Shown: in pieces, positions 39,864 to 49,013 of the stretch
How positions within the stretch are numbered: the stretch's first letter is position 1
Layout of the letters: the number at the start of each line of letters is the position of its first letter
DNA from: Streptomyces orinoci
GTDB taxonomy: Bacteria > Actinomycetota > Actinomycetes > Streptomycetales > Streptomycetaceae
Assembly (NCBI RefSeq): GCF_003121295.1
Contig: NZ_PHNC01000029.1
Coordinates: 682,001 to 746,000 of the forward strand
Direction of reading: 5' to 3'
DNA length: 64,000 nt
Position numbers and translations under genes: made by a program
The notes under the pieces: generated by a model
Seen by the model: only the letters and a program-made list of their open reading frames with translations
The model's database searches: none
Told to the model about the DNA's origin: nothing

Positions 39864-41270
39864 TTGTCCTGGCACCTGGCACTGACCGTGGACCGCCGGG
39901 CAAGGACCCCGATGGTCATCCAGATCAACAACGCCCTGCGCCGGCTGATCGAGAACGGCACACTGCAGCCCGGATCTCGCTTACCCTCCAGTCGACAACT
40001 CGCCACCGATCTGGCCATCTCGCGCAGTGTGGTGGTCGAGGCGTACGAGCAACTGGCCGCCGAGGGCTACCTGGTGACCCGGCGCGGTTCGGGAACCTGG
40101 GTAGGAGACAATGCCCGGTCCGTCTCCGTCGGTTCCGTGCTCGTCCCCGACAGTGCGGCTCATCTCGCCGGTGTGCGCTGGGATTTGCGTACCGCCTTCT
40201 CAGACCTCCAGGCCTTTCCCCGTCAGGCCTGGCTGCGCTCGGTCACCGCGGTGCTCGCTCAGGCAGGAACGGCCGAACTGGGCTATGGACCGCCCAGCGG
40301 GGTACCGCTGACCCGAGCGGTCCTCGCCGCATATCTGGGCCGGGTCAGGAGTGTTCGTTCCCGGCCCGAGAACCTCATGGTCACCTCAGGCTTCGCCCAG
40401 GGCCTGTCATTGCTGTGCAAGGTGCTACGGGACCAGGGGCACGAGGCACTCGCCGTCGAGGACCCCGGGCACCCGGGCGAGTGGGAGTTCATCGCCGGCA
40501 GCGGCTTACAGCCAGTGGCCATCCCGGTCGACGAGAACGGACTGCGGGTGGATCTACTGCGGGCCAGTGGTGCCCGTGCCGTACTCACCACCCCGTCCCA
40601 CCAGTTCCCCACTGGTGTCCGCCTCAGTGCGGAACGCCGGGAGAGCTTGGTCGCCTGGGCCCGTGAGGTCGGCGGCTATATCGTCGAGGACGACTTCGAC
40701 AACGCCTATCTGGAGCCCGCCGATCGGGTGGCGGCTCTGCAAAGCCTCGCCCCGGACAGGGTGATCTACGCGGGAAGTGTCAGCAAAGTGCTCGCCCCGG
40801 CCCTGCGCCTGGGCTGGCTGGTCGCCCCCGCGGAGCTGATGGCCTCGATCGAGTACGCCCGGGCCGGCTGGGACATCGGCTGCTCCGGCATCGAGCAGCT
40901 CACCCTGACCCACTTCATCGCCACGGGCGAGTACGACCGCCATCAGCGCCGGCTCCGCACCGAGTTCCGCCGACGTCGGGAGGTCATCCGGCGGCTTGTA
41001 CCACACCGGCTCCCGGGCGCCCGGATCATCAGCAGGGACCATGGCCTGCAGACCTATCTGCTGCTCCCGCCCCGGGTGAGCGAGGAGGCCCTGGTCCGTG
41101 CCGCCCGGTCCCGCTCCATCCTGCTGCACGGCGGCACCCACTTCGCACTCGCTCCCAACATCCCCAGACCGCCCGCGATCGTACTCGGTCATGCTGGGGT
41201 GAATGAGGAGGATCTGGACCAGGTGCTGGCGGAACTTGGTCAGATCTGCCAGCAGTTGACGGATTCCTAG
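39864..41270 (+). CDS. MocR/PdxR-type regulator, right flank, with two TTA codons
   Basis: 468 residues. GntR HTH (about 15-75: PMVIQINNALRRLIENGTLQ, ISRSVVVEAYEQLAAEGYLV, TRRGSGTWVG) joined to an aminotransferase-fold domain with predicted PLP-Lys308 in GSVSKVLAPALRLGW and EDDFDNAYLE upstream. TTG at 39864 is preferred because AAGGAG lies 8 bases upstream and the protein then starts just before the HTH; the upstream in-frame ATG at 39765 lacks these. Codons 40 (39981-39983) and 215 (40506-40508) are TTA, so translation should need the bldA tRNA. It is divergent from the trpE-like gene and its stop shares CTAG with the convergent lysE-like gene. Confidence 0.88.
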   Translation: MSWHLALTVDRRARTPMVIQINNALRRLIENGTLQPGSRLPSSRQLATDLAISRSVVVEAYEQLAAEGYLVTRRGSGTWVGDNARSVSVGSVLVPDSAAHLAGVRWDLRTAFSDLQAFPRQAWLRSVTAVLAQAGTAELGYGPPSGVPLTRAVLAAYLGRVRSVRSRPENLMVTSGFAQGLSLLCKVLRDQGHEALAVEDPGHPGEWEFIAGSGLQPVAIPVDENGLRVDLLRASGARAVLTTPSHQFPTGVRLSAERRESLVAWAREVGGYIVEDDFDNAYLEPADRVAALQSLAPDRVIYAGSVSKVLAPALRLGWLVAPAELMASIEYARAGWDIGCSGIEQLTLTHFIATGEYDRHQRRLRTEFRRRREVIRRLVPHRLPGARIISRDHGLQTYLLLPPRVSEEALVRAARSRSILLHGGTHFALAPNIPRPPAIVLGHAGVNEEDLDQVLAELGQICQQLTDS

Positions 41271-41908
41271 TCCACCGCCAGCCGGACGGCGACAAAGGCC
41301 AGCAGCAGACCCGTCACCCGTCGCTGCACCCCCTCCCACCGCGGCCGCCGCCGCAGCAGCGAGGCCACCGAACCGGCGGTGAGGACGATCAGCGCGTTCA
41401 CCGCCACCGCCACACACACCTGCACCAGGCCCAGCACAAAGGACTGCACCGGCACCGCCCCGCGCCGGGGGTCCACAAACTGCGGCAGCACCGAGACATA
41501 CAGCACGGCGATCTTGGGGTTGAGCAGATTGGTCAGCAGCCCCATCAGGAACAGCCGGCCCGCCGACTCCCGTTGCACTCCCCTCGGCGCGAAGACCGAC
41601 TCCCCGCCCGGCCGCAGCGCGCGCCAGGCCAGCCAGCCCAGATAGGCCGCCCCGGCCAGTTTGACCGCCTGGTACACCGCCGGAACCAGCGAGAACAGGG
41701 TGGCGATCCCGGCCACCGCGGCCAGCAGATAGACCAGGAACCCGGTGGCCACGCCCAGCAGGGAGACCAGTCCGGCCCGGCGGCCCAGGGCCACCGAACG
41801 GGACACCAAGTAGGCCATATTGGGGCCGGGGGTCAGCACCAGACCCAGGGCGACCAGGGTCATACCGGCGACGGCATGCGCGGGGACAACGGCAAGAAGT
41901 TGTGGCAT
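41267..41908 (-). CDS. LysE/RhtB-family amino-acid exporter
   Basis: 213 residues with six hydrophobic helices. The N-terminal LTPGPNMAYLVSRSVALGRRAGLVSLLGVATG is the family signature, and TNLLNPKIAVLYVSVLPQF marks the central loop and helix. The family exports lysine, arginine, homoserine, threonine or other amino acids. It is divergent from a LysR gene, the usual LysE-LysG arrangement. It abuts the right MocR gene tail to tail; it may belong to the core genome or serve as a second exporter for the neighbouring locus. Confidence 0.9.
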   Translation of the reverse strand: MPQLLAVVPAHAVAGMTLVALGLVLTPGPNMAYLVSRSVALGRRAGLVSLLGVATGFLVYLLAAVAGIATLFSLVPAVYQAVKLAGAAYLGWLAWRALRPGGESVFAPRGVQRESAGRLFLMGLLTNLLNPKIAVLYVSVLPQFVDPRRGAVPVQSFVLGLVQVCVAVAVNALIVLTAGSVASLLRRRPRWEGVQRRVTGLLLAFVAVRLAVD

Positions 41909-41999
41909 GCGAGGAGGATCACCCGGCTCAACCGTGCAGCACCAGCGCGCGGTTCTGCACCATGGGATTCAGCAACGCTCAACAATAAGGAGAACTTTC

Positions 42000-42902
42000 G
42001 TGCTTGACCTGACGCGTCTGCGCGCCCTGCACGCCGTCTCGGTGCACGGATCGGTCAGCGCCGCCGCCCTCGCCCTGGGCTACACCCCCTCCGCCATCTC
42101 CCAGGCCATAAGCAAGCTGGAGCGGGAGACCCGCACCACGCTGCTGGAGCGGCGCGGCCGCGGGGTGGTGCTCACCGACGCCGCCGACGCCCTGGCCCAT
42201 ACCGCCGCCGAGCTGCTGGCGCTGGCCGAGCGGGCGGAGAGCGAACTCGAGGAGCGGCGCGGCAGGCCCGCCGGCCGGCTGACCGTCGGGGCCTTCGCCA
42301 CCGCCGCCCGCGATCTGCTGCCCGGCGTACTCGCCGAACTCGCCCGCGAATACCCCGCGTTGGATGTACGGATGACCGAGGTGGACCCACATCTCTCGGT
42401 GGACCTGGTGGCCCGGGGCGCGCTCGACCTGGCGGTGGCCCATGACTGGGACTCGGTGCCCCGCCCGGCGCCGGAGGGCCTGGAACGGGCGGAGATCGGC
42501 ACCGACGGCTGCGATGTCCTGGTGCCGGAGGGCCACCCGCTGGCCGGACACGGCACCCTGGCCGCCGCGGATCTGGCGCACCAGCGGTGGATCTGCCAGC
42601 CGCCCGGGACGGTCTGCCACACCTGGCTGATCCGTACCCTGCGGGCCATCGGCCATGAGCCCGAAGTGGGCCACCAGGTGGCCGAGTTCCACACCCAGCT
42701 GGCGCTGGTGGCGGCCGGGCTGGGCATCGCCCTGGTGCCCCGGCTGGGGCGGGGCCCGCTGCCGGCCGGGGTACGGGCCCTCCCGCTGCGGCCCATGCCG
42801 GTGCGCCGGGTCTCCGCCTACTGGCGCACGGGGGCGGCCCGCCGTCCCTCCATCACCGAAACGGTCCGCCTGCTGCGAGCGCACTGGCCGGGCACTCCTT
42901 GA
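42000..42902 (+). CDS. LysR-family regulator of the adjacent exporter
   Basis: 300 residues. HTH at about 5-60 (LTRLRALHAVSVHGSVSAAALALG, YTPSAISQAISKLERE) and a LysR effector domain from about 90 (GRLTVGAFATAARDLLPGVL). The GTG at 42000 follows AAGGAG by 8 bases. It is divergent from the lysE-like gene, with TGCAG and CTGCA half-sites and TTCAGCAACGCTCAACAA in the 91-base gap as possible binding elements. By analogy with LysG it may sense the exported amino acid. Confidence 0.88.
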   Translation: MLDLTRLRALHAVSVHGSVSAAALALGYTPSAISQAISKLERETRTTLLERRGRGVVLTDAADALAHTAAELLALAERAESELEERRGRPAGRLTVGAFATAARDLLPGVLAELAREYPALDVRMTEVDPHLSVDLVARGALDLAVAHDWDSVPRPAPEGLERAEIGTDGCDVLVPEGHPLAGHGTLAAADLAHQRWICQPPGTVCHTWLIRTLRAIGHEPEVGHQVAEFHTQLALVAAGLGIALVPRLGRGPLPAGVRALPLRPMPVRRVSAYWRTGAARRPSITETVRLLRAHWPGTP

Positions 42903-43010
42903 GGGCGCCCCCGCCAGGGGCGCGGGGAACTGCGCGACCAGCCCAAGCGGGCCCGCACCCGAGCGACAACGACCGTGGGCAGACGCTGTTTCGTCGCCGG
43001 GCGCGGCCCG
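42903..43010. repeat. Dispersed GC-rich repeat, inverted copy
   Basis: GGGCGCCCCCGCCAGGGGCG hairpin, GGGGAACTGCGCGACCAGCC, CAAGCGGGCCCGCACCCGAG, CGTGGGCAGACGCTGTTTCG. This is the reverse complement, module by module, of 11472-11580. It begins directly after the LysR stop and may terminate that transcript. Confidence 0.75.
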
Positions 43011-43152
43011 GTGGCCGGTACCCCCACGGGCAGTGACCCTCCGCTGGCGCGCCTTACCGCACGCCCACACGCCCCCCTCCATTCCCCCGTACACACCGCG
43101 GCCGAAGCCCCCTCCGGTAACCCTGGTGGGAACCCGGCTCGTTGGGGGATTT

Positions 43153-43764
43153 ATGCGCCATCCCGCGCTGCCGACAGCGCTGTTCGTCCTGGCCGTGCTC
43201 TATGCACCGGTGGCCCTCACCGACTGCCATACCCCGGGGCACGAGGGGGAGCGGGAGACGGAGGCCGCACCGCCGCCCCCGGTCTATCTGGCCAGGGGCA
43301 GCTGCGCCGGACCCGCCCCCGGCCATTCCCAGCTGGACTGCGCGGACCCCCGGGCCGTGGCCCGGGTGCTGGCCCGCTACAACGGGCCGCGGGAGAGCGG
43401 CCCGCGCTGCCCGGAGGACACCGACTTCGTCCTGCGCCTCGCCCCTGTGAACGCCGGATCCTCGGAGGAGCTCAGCGCGCCCGAGGGCTATGCCTGTATG
43501 CGTGCGCTGCACCCGCCGCACCCGGGCGACCCGGGCATGGGCGGCGGCCCGCTGACCGTGGTCGGCGACTGTGTCTACGCCGAGCGGCGCGGGGAGACGC
43601 AGGAGGAGGTGAAGGAGACCGCCTGCGACGGCTCACAGGCGCACGCTCCGGAGTACCGGATCGCGGCGGCGGCGCGCACCCGCGACTCCTGCCCCAAGGA
43701 CACCGACCTCTATGTACAGATCGGCGGCGGGACACCCATCGGGTGTGCCCGCCGCCTCGGTTGA
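43153..43764 (+). CDS. Secreted Cys-rich protein with two similar domains
   Basis: 203 residues with an N-terminal hydrophobic export segment (ALPTALFVLAVLYAPVALTDC). A lipobox is doubtful because Asp precedes the Cys. The rest shows two related units: one around CADPRAVARVLARYNGP, CPEDTDFVLRL and YACMRAL; one around CDGSQAHAPEYRIAAAA, CPKDTDLYVQI and GCARRLG. Each has the C...V/I...C-P-x-DTD...C pattern also seen in the C-terminal domain of the LppU-like gene at 5926. The protein is probably extracellular and disulfide-bonded. No function is known to me. GGGGGAT precedes the ATG. It faces the peptidase gene tail to tail, 18 bases apart. Confidence 0.65.
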   Translation: MRHPALPTALFVLAVLYAPVALTDCHTPGHEGERETEAAPPPPVYLARGSCAGPAPGHSQLDCADPRAVARVLARYNGPRESGPRCPEDTDFVLRLAPVNAGSSEELSAPEGYACMRALHPPHPGDPGMGGGPLTVVGDCVYAERRGETQEEVKETACDGSQAHAPEYRIAAAARTRDSCPKDTDLYVQIGGGTPIGCARRLG

Positions 43765-43782
43765 TCTCAGAACCGCCGGCCG

Positions 43783-45213
43783 CTACGGCCGCAGGGTGGA
43801 CTCCCGCTCCACCCGCACCTTGTCCAGCTTTGCGTCATAAGGCGCCAGCGGCTGCGCACGCCGCTCGTCCCGCTGCACCGCCGCCGGGGCCACCCCGGCC
43901 CAGCGCAGCACCTCGGCGGTGGCCTTCTCCCGCTCATCGGCGACCAGTTGCGCGATATTGGAGCCATGGTTGCCGCCCGGCGCGAAGAACCGGTAGTCGT
44001 GCCGGGCCTCGGCACCCTTGCCCAGCCGGAACGGCTTGGCGCCCCAGGGGTCGTTCTGCCCGTAGACAAAGAGCATCCGCTCGCTGTCCTGGCGTACCCA
44101 GCGGTCCACATCCGCCATCTCGCCCGGGTGCCACTTCATCGGGATGTCCCTCGGCACATAGACCCGGGGGCTGTTGATGCCGGGGTAGCGCAACACACCC
44201 TTCAGCTGCGGGTACTTGACGTGGGGGTAACCCAGCTCGGTGCCCGCCTGGTAGTAGTACGGGGTGAACTGCTCCAGGCCCTGGTCGGTGTAGCCGTCGA
44301 AGCCCGAGATGTCGTCGATGAACTTGTACAGCACATCGGTGGACGCCTTGGTGGCCGGCACCGAGGCGCAGTCGCTCTGCAGGTGGTACTGCCAGAACGA
44401 CCACACCAGGTCCATCACCACATTCTCATAGGCCTTGTCGGCGCTGCCGACCACCTTGAAGGTCTTGCCGTTGTCCCGGGCCCACTGGCTGTAGCGGGCC
44501 ACGATCTCCTTGCGGCGCACCAGCGCCTCGCGCTGCACCGAGTTCAGCTGCTTGCGGCAGGCCGCGTCCCCGACGGTGGCGAAGAACCGGTCGTAGGCCG
44601 AACCCTCCTGGGTCACCACGTCATTGGGCGCCACATAGGCGACCGTGCCGTTCATGTCATGAGGAAAGAAGCGGCGGTAGTAGGTGGCGGTCATTCCGCC
44701 CTTGCTGCCGCCGGTGGCCAGCCAGTTCTTTCCGTAGACCGGCTTGAGCGCCTGGAAGAGGCGGTGCTGGTCATTGGCCGCCTGCCAGATGTCCAGCTTG
44801 GACCAGTCGGCGGGCTGCGGCCGGGACGGAGTGAAGAAGCGGTACTCCATCGAGACCTGGTTGCCGTCGATGATCCGGGTGGGCTCACTACGGCTGGGCT
44901 TGGTGGAAACGTTGTAACCGGAAGTGAAGAAAACGGTGGGCCGGTCAGTGGACTTGTGCAGCAGGGTAAAGCGCTGCTCGAAGTTCCCCCGGTCCGGGTG
45001 ACGGTGGTCGATCGGCTGACGGTAGGTCAACACAAGGTAGCGGTAGCCCGGATAGGGCTTCTCCTCGACAAAACGCATCCCGGGAATCTTCAGGATGCGT
45101 TCCTTGATATCCGGCTCGGGGGCGGTGGTCGCCGCCCCCGCCGTCGCCGTGCCGGCGCCGAGTGCTCCTATCAGCACCGCCAGCGCCAGCAGCCATCTGA
45201 GAGCCTTGCGCAT
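43783..45213 (-). CDS. Secreted S37-family tripeptidyl aminopeptidase-like serine protease
   Basis: 476 residues with a classical signal peptide (MRKALRWLLALAVLIGALGAG, cleavage near AGAA at about 28). The catalytic Ser170 lies in ATGGSKGGMTATYYRR, and the likely His is in APGGNHGSNI near 425, with GQNDPWGAKPF supplying the Asp region. This resembles the Streptomyces PS-10 peptidases of MEROPS family S37, alpha/beta-hydrolases that clip N-terminal tripeptides from extracellular proteins. It is monocistronic and convergent with the Cys-rich secreted protein gene. The mature substrate range is not predictable. Confidence 0.88.
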   Translation of the reverse strand: MRKALRWLLALAVLIGALGAGTATAGAATTAPEPDIKERILKIPGMRFVEEKPYPGYRYLVLTYRQPIDHRHPDRGNFEQRFTLLHKSTDRPTVFFTSGYNVSTKPSRSEPTRIIDGNQVSMEYRFFTPSRPQPADWSKLDIWQAANDQHRLFQALKPVYGKNWLATGGSKGGMTATYYRRFFPHDMNGTVAYVAPNDVVTQEGSAYDRFFATVGDAACRKQLNSVQREALVRRKEIVARYSQWARDNGKTFKVVGSADKAYENVVMDLVWSFWQYHLQSDCASVPATKASTDVLYKFIDDISGFDGYTDQGLEQFTPYYYQAGTELGYPHVKYPQLKGVLRYPGINSPRVYVPRDIPMKWHPGEMADVDRWVRQDSERMLFVYGQNDPWGAKPFRLGKGAEARHDYRFFAPGGNHGSNIAQLVADEREKATAEVLRWAGVAPAAVQRDERRAQPLAPYDAKLDKVRVERESTLRP

Positions 45214-45308
45214 ACGCCCTCCCCTGGGTTCGCAAAGGTCGCCGCGAACCTACCTGGGGCGACAAGCGACGCGCCAGACCCTCCCGTCACACCGGCAGAA
45301 CCCGTCCG

Positions 45309-48300
45309 TCACACCGCGGCGGACTCGAACTCGCCGGTGAAGGTGCGCCACAGCCGGGCGTACCGCCCGTCCAGGGCCAGGAGTTCGGCATGGGTGCCGT
45401 CCTCCACCACCCGGCCATGGTCCATCACCACCACCCGGTCGGCGCGGGCGGCGGTGGTCAGCCGGTGTGCCACCACCAGGGTGGTGCGCCGCCCGGCCAG
45501 CCGGTCGGTGGCCTCGTTCACCAGGGCCTCGGTGGCCAGGTCCAGGGCGGCGGTGGCCTCGTCCAGCAGCAGGATGTCCGGATCCACCAGTTCCGCCCGG
45601 GCCAGGGCGATCAACTGCCGTTGTCCGGCGGAGAGATTGCGGCCCCGCTCGGTCACCGGGTGCAGATAGCCGCCGTCCAGGGTGGCGATCATCTGGTGGG
45701 CGCCCACCGCCCGGGCCGCCGCCTCCACCTCGGCGTCGGTGGCCTCCGGACGTCCATAGGCAATGGCGTCCCGGACCGTACCGGGGAAGAGGTACGGCTC
45801 CTGGGGGACCACCCCCAGCCGGTGCCGGTAGCCGGTCATCTCCAGCTCGCGCAGGTCGTGCCCGTCCACCCGGACCGCGCCGGAGGACGGGTCGTAGAAC
45901 CGGGCGACCAGCTTCACCAGGGTGGACTTCCCGGCGCCGGTCTCGCCCACAAAGGCCACCGTCTGTCCGGCCGGGATGGTCAGCTCGACCCCGGCCAGCG
46001 CCTCCTCCTCGGCCCCGGCATAACGGAAGCGCACCTGGTCGAAGACCACCTCGCCGCGCAACTCCCCGACCTCGACCGGTCGTTGCGCGGCCGGGGTGGA
46101 GGTGCGCTCGCGCAGCAGCGACTGCACCCGGCCCAGGGAGACGGTGGCCTGCTGATAGCCGTCGAAGACCTGGGAGAGCTGCTGCACCGGCGCGAAGAAC
46201 AGGTCGATATAGAGCAGATAGGCCACCAGCGCACCGGCCGTGAGGGTGCCCTCACTCACCCGCCCCGCGCCCACGATCAGCACGGCGGCGGCGGCCACCG
46301 AGGACAGCAGCTGGACAAAGGGGAAGTAGACCGAGATCAGCCACTGTCCGCGCACCCGCGCCCGCCGGTATTCGTCGCTGCGCTCGGCGAACCGGTAGGC
46401 GCCCGCCGCCTCGCGGCGGAACACCTGGACCACCCGCAGTCCGGCCACGCTCTCCTGGAGGTCGGCGTTGACCGCCCCGACCCGTTCCCGGGCGAGTTCA
46501 TAGGCGCGCACGCTCTGCCGGCGGAAGAACACCGTGCCGATCACCAGCGGCGGCAGGGTGGCGAAGACCACCAGGGCCAGCTGGACGTCCAGCACCAGCA
46601 GGGCGACCAGGATGCCGAAGAAGGTGAACACCGAGACCACGGCGGTGACCAGCCCGGTCTGCAGGAAGGAGGACAGCGCGTCCACATCGGTGGTCATCCG
46701 GGTCATGATCTTGCCGGTGAGTTCGCGCTCGTAGTAGTCCAGGCCCAGCCGCTGCAGCTGTGCGAAGATCTTCAACCGCAGGGCGTAGAGCACCCGTTCA
46801 CCGGTCCGCCCGGTCACCCGGGTCTCGCCGACCTGGGCGGCCCACTGGACCAGCACCACCAGCAGGGCCAGCGCGGCGGCGGTCCAGACCGCGCCCAGCG
46901 CCATCCGCCGCACACCCTGGTCGATGCCATGCCGGATCAGCACCGGCAGCAGCAGCCCGGCGATGGCGTCCACCACCACCAGCAGCAGGCCCAGCGCCAG
47001 CGGGGCGCCGAAGCCATCCAGCAACTGCCGCAGACCGTACCGGGATTCGCCGCGTACCGCCTGCTCCTCGTCCACCTCGGGGGTGTCGGTGGCGGGCGGC
47101 AAGGCGGCCACCTTGGCGAGGAGTTCAGGGGTGGCCGGCATGCCGGAGGCGGGTGCCTCGGGGGTGTCGGGCCGTACCCAGAGCGATGGGGTGACACCGT
47201 CGATCACCTGCCGCCTGCGGCGTACCGGCTCCGGGTCCGGCAGCGCCAGTCCGGCCGGGTCCCTGGGCACCTCGGCCAGTTCATCGGGGTCGGTCAGCAG
47301 CCGCCGGTAGAGCTCACAGCGCTCCTGCAACTCCTCGGCGGTGCCCACGTCCACCAGCCGGCCGCCGTCGAGTACCGCGATCCGGTCGGCCAGCTGGAGG
47401 GTGGACGCCCGGTGGGCGATCAGCAGGGTGGTGCGGCCGCGCATCACCGAGCGCAGCGCGGTGTGGATCTCGTGTTCCACCCGGGCGTCCACCGCCGAGG
47501 TGGCGTCGTCCAGCAGCAGCAGCCGGGGGTCGGTGAGGATGGCGCGGGCCAGGGCTATCCGCTGGCGCTGGCCGCCGGAGAGGGTCAGGCCCTGCTCGCC
47601 GACCTTGGTGTCATAGCCCTCGGGCAGCGCGGTGATAAAGCCGTCGGCCTGGGCGGCGCGGGCGGCGGTGCGTATCTGCTCCTCGGTCGCCTCCGGCAGA
47701 CCGTAGGCGATGTTGTCGCGGATGGTGTCGGAGAACAGGAAGCTGTCCTCCGGCACCAGCCCGATCGCCGCCCGCAGCGAGGAGTGGGTCAGTTCGCGTA
47801 CATCCTGGCCGCCGATGCGCACCGCGCCCGAGGTCACGTCGTAGAAGCGGGGCAGCAGCAGGGCCAGGGTGGACTTGCCGCTGCCGGAGGTGCCGACCAC
47901 GGCCACCGTCTCGCCGGGCTCGATGCGCAGCGAGAAGCCGTCCAGCACCGGGCGTTCGGGGTCATAGCCGAAGGAGACCCGGTCGAACTCCACCGAGGCG
48001 TCGGCGTCGGCGGGCAGTTCCCGGGCCTCCGGGTGTTCCGCCACCACCGGCTCGGTGTCGATCAGTTCCAGCACCCGCTCGACTCCGGCCCGGGCCTGCT
48101 GGCCCACCGTGAGGATCATGGTGAGCATCCGCACCGGGCCGATCAGCTGGGCCAGATAAGTGGAGAAGGCGACAAAGGTGCCCAGGGTGATCTGGCCCCG
48201 GGTGGCCATCCAGCCGCCGAGCGCCAGCATGGCCACCTGTCCCAGGGCGGGGACGGCCTGCAGGGCGGGGGTGTAGCGGGCGTTGAGGCGTACGGTGCGC

Positions 48301-49013
48301 AGCCGCGCGGCGAACAGTTCCCGGCCCACCTTGCGGAGCTTGCCGGTCTCCTGGTCCTCCTGGCCGAAGCCCTTGACCACCCGGACCCCGGTGACGGCCC
48401 CGTCCACCACTCCGGCCACGGCGGCCGCCTGGCCCTGGGCGTACCAGGTGGCGGGGAAGAGCCGGATCCGGCTGCGGATGGCCAGGAACCACAGCGCGGG
48501 GGCCACGGCCAGGGCGACCACGGTCAGCAGCGGGGAGAGCGCCGCCATCACCACCAGGGAGATGAGGAACAGCAGGATGTTGCCGATCATCATCGGCAGC
48601 ATAAAGAGCAGGCTCTGGATCAGCTGGAGGTCGCTGGTGGCCCGGCCGATCACCTGGCCGGTGGAGAGCTGGTCCTGGCGGATGCCGTCCAGCCGGGCGA
48701 TCGAGGCGTACATCTCGGTGCGCAGATCGTGCTGGACGTCCAGCGCCAGACGTCCGCCGTAGTAGCGGCGGACGAAGGTCAGGCCATAGACGACCAGGGC
48801 GGCGACGATCAGCAGGGTGGCCCAGGGGGCCAGCGGGCGCCGGTGGGAGCCTATGACGTCATCGATGATCAGCTTGGGTATCAGCGGCACCAGCGCGGTG
48901 ACGGCCATGCCCAGCAGGGAGGATCCCAGGGCCAGCAGCACCGCGCCGCGATACCGCCAGCAGTATCCCGCCAGTCTCCTGGCCCAGCCCTGCCCGGTGT
49001 CTTCCGCCGCCAC
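45309..49013 (-). CDS. Fused ABC exporter (TMD-NBD-TMD-NBD)
   Basis: 1234 residues joining two half-transporters in one chain. NBD1 has Walker A GTSGSGKSTL (about 370), signature LSGGQRQ and LLLLDDATSAVD; NBD2 has GETGAGKSTL, signature LSAGQRQ and DEATAALD. Each follows a six-helix ABC exporter membrane domain. The catalytic Glu after Walker B is replaced by Asp in NBD1, so one ATP site is degenerate, as in heterodimeric multidrug exporters. A Pro/Glu-rich linker joins the halves. GTG at 49013 is preferred because GGGAGG lies 6 bases upstream; the longer ORF adds a basic non-conserved tail. The exported substrate is unknown. Confidence 0.92.
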   Translation of the reverse strand: MAAEDTGQGWARRLAGYCWRYRGAVLLALGSSLLGMAVTALVPLIPKLIIDDVIGSHRRPLAPWATLLIVAALVVYGLTFVRRYYGGRLALDVQHDLRTEMYASIARLDGIRQDQLSTGQVIGRATSDLQLIQSLLFMLPMMIGNILLFLISLVVMAALSPLLTVVALAVAPALWFLAIRSRIRLFPATWYAQGQAAAVAGVVDGAVTGVRVVKGFGQEDQETGKLRKVGRELFAARLRTVRLNARYTPALQAVPALGQVAMLALGGWMATRGQITLGTFVAFSTYLAQLIGPVRMLTMILTVGQQARAGVERVLELIDTEPVVAEHPEARELPADADASVEFDRVSFGYDPERPVLDGFSLRIEPGETVAVVGTSGSGKSTLALLLPRFYDVTSGAVRIGGQDVRELTHSSLRAAIGLVPEDSFLFSDTIRDNIAYGLPEATEEQIRTAARAAQADGFITALPEGYDTKVGEQGLTLSGGQRQRIALARAILTDPRLLLLDDATSAVDARVEHEIHTALRSVMRGRTTLLIAHRASTLQLADRIAVLDGGRLVDVGTAEELQERCELYRRLLTDPDELAEVPRDPAGLALPDPEPVRRRRQVIDGVTPSLWVRPDTPEAPASGMPATPELLAKVAALPPATDTPEVDEEQAVRGESRYGLRQLLDGFGAPLALGLLLVVVDAIAGLLLPVLIRHGIDQGVRRMALGAVWTAAALALLVVLVQWAAQVGETRVTGRTGERVLYALRLKIFAQLQRLGLDYYERELTGKIMTRMTTDVDALSSFLQTGLVTAVVSVFTFFGILVALLVLDVQLALVVFATLPPLVIGTVFFRRQSVRAYELARERVGAVNADLQESVAGLRVVQVFRREAAGAYRFAERSDEYRRARVRGQWLISVYFPFVQLLSSVAAAAVLIVGAGRVSEGTLTAGALVAYLLYIDLFFAPVQQLSQVFDGYQQATVSLGRVQSLLRERTSTPAAQRPVEVGELRGEVVFDQVRFRYAGAEEEALAGVELTIPAGQTVAFVGETGAGKSTLVKLVARFYDPSSGAVRVDGHDLRELEMTGYRHRLGVVPQEPYLFPGTVRDAIAYGRPEATDAEVEAAARAVGAHQMIATLDGGYLHPVTERGRNLSAGQRQLIALARAELVDPDILLLDEATAALDLATEALVNEATDRLAGRRTTLVVAHRLTTAARADRVVVMDHGRVVEDGTHAELLALDGRYARLWRTFTGEFESAAV

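Noticed and set aside
28427..41270. A p-aminophenylalanine (PapABC) or phenazine cluster
   Set aside because: There is no PapC-like dehydrogenase, the synthase has PIAGT rather than PIKGT, and no PhzD, PhzF or PhzG homologue is present.
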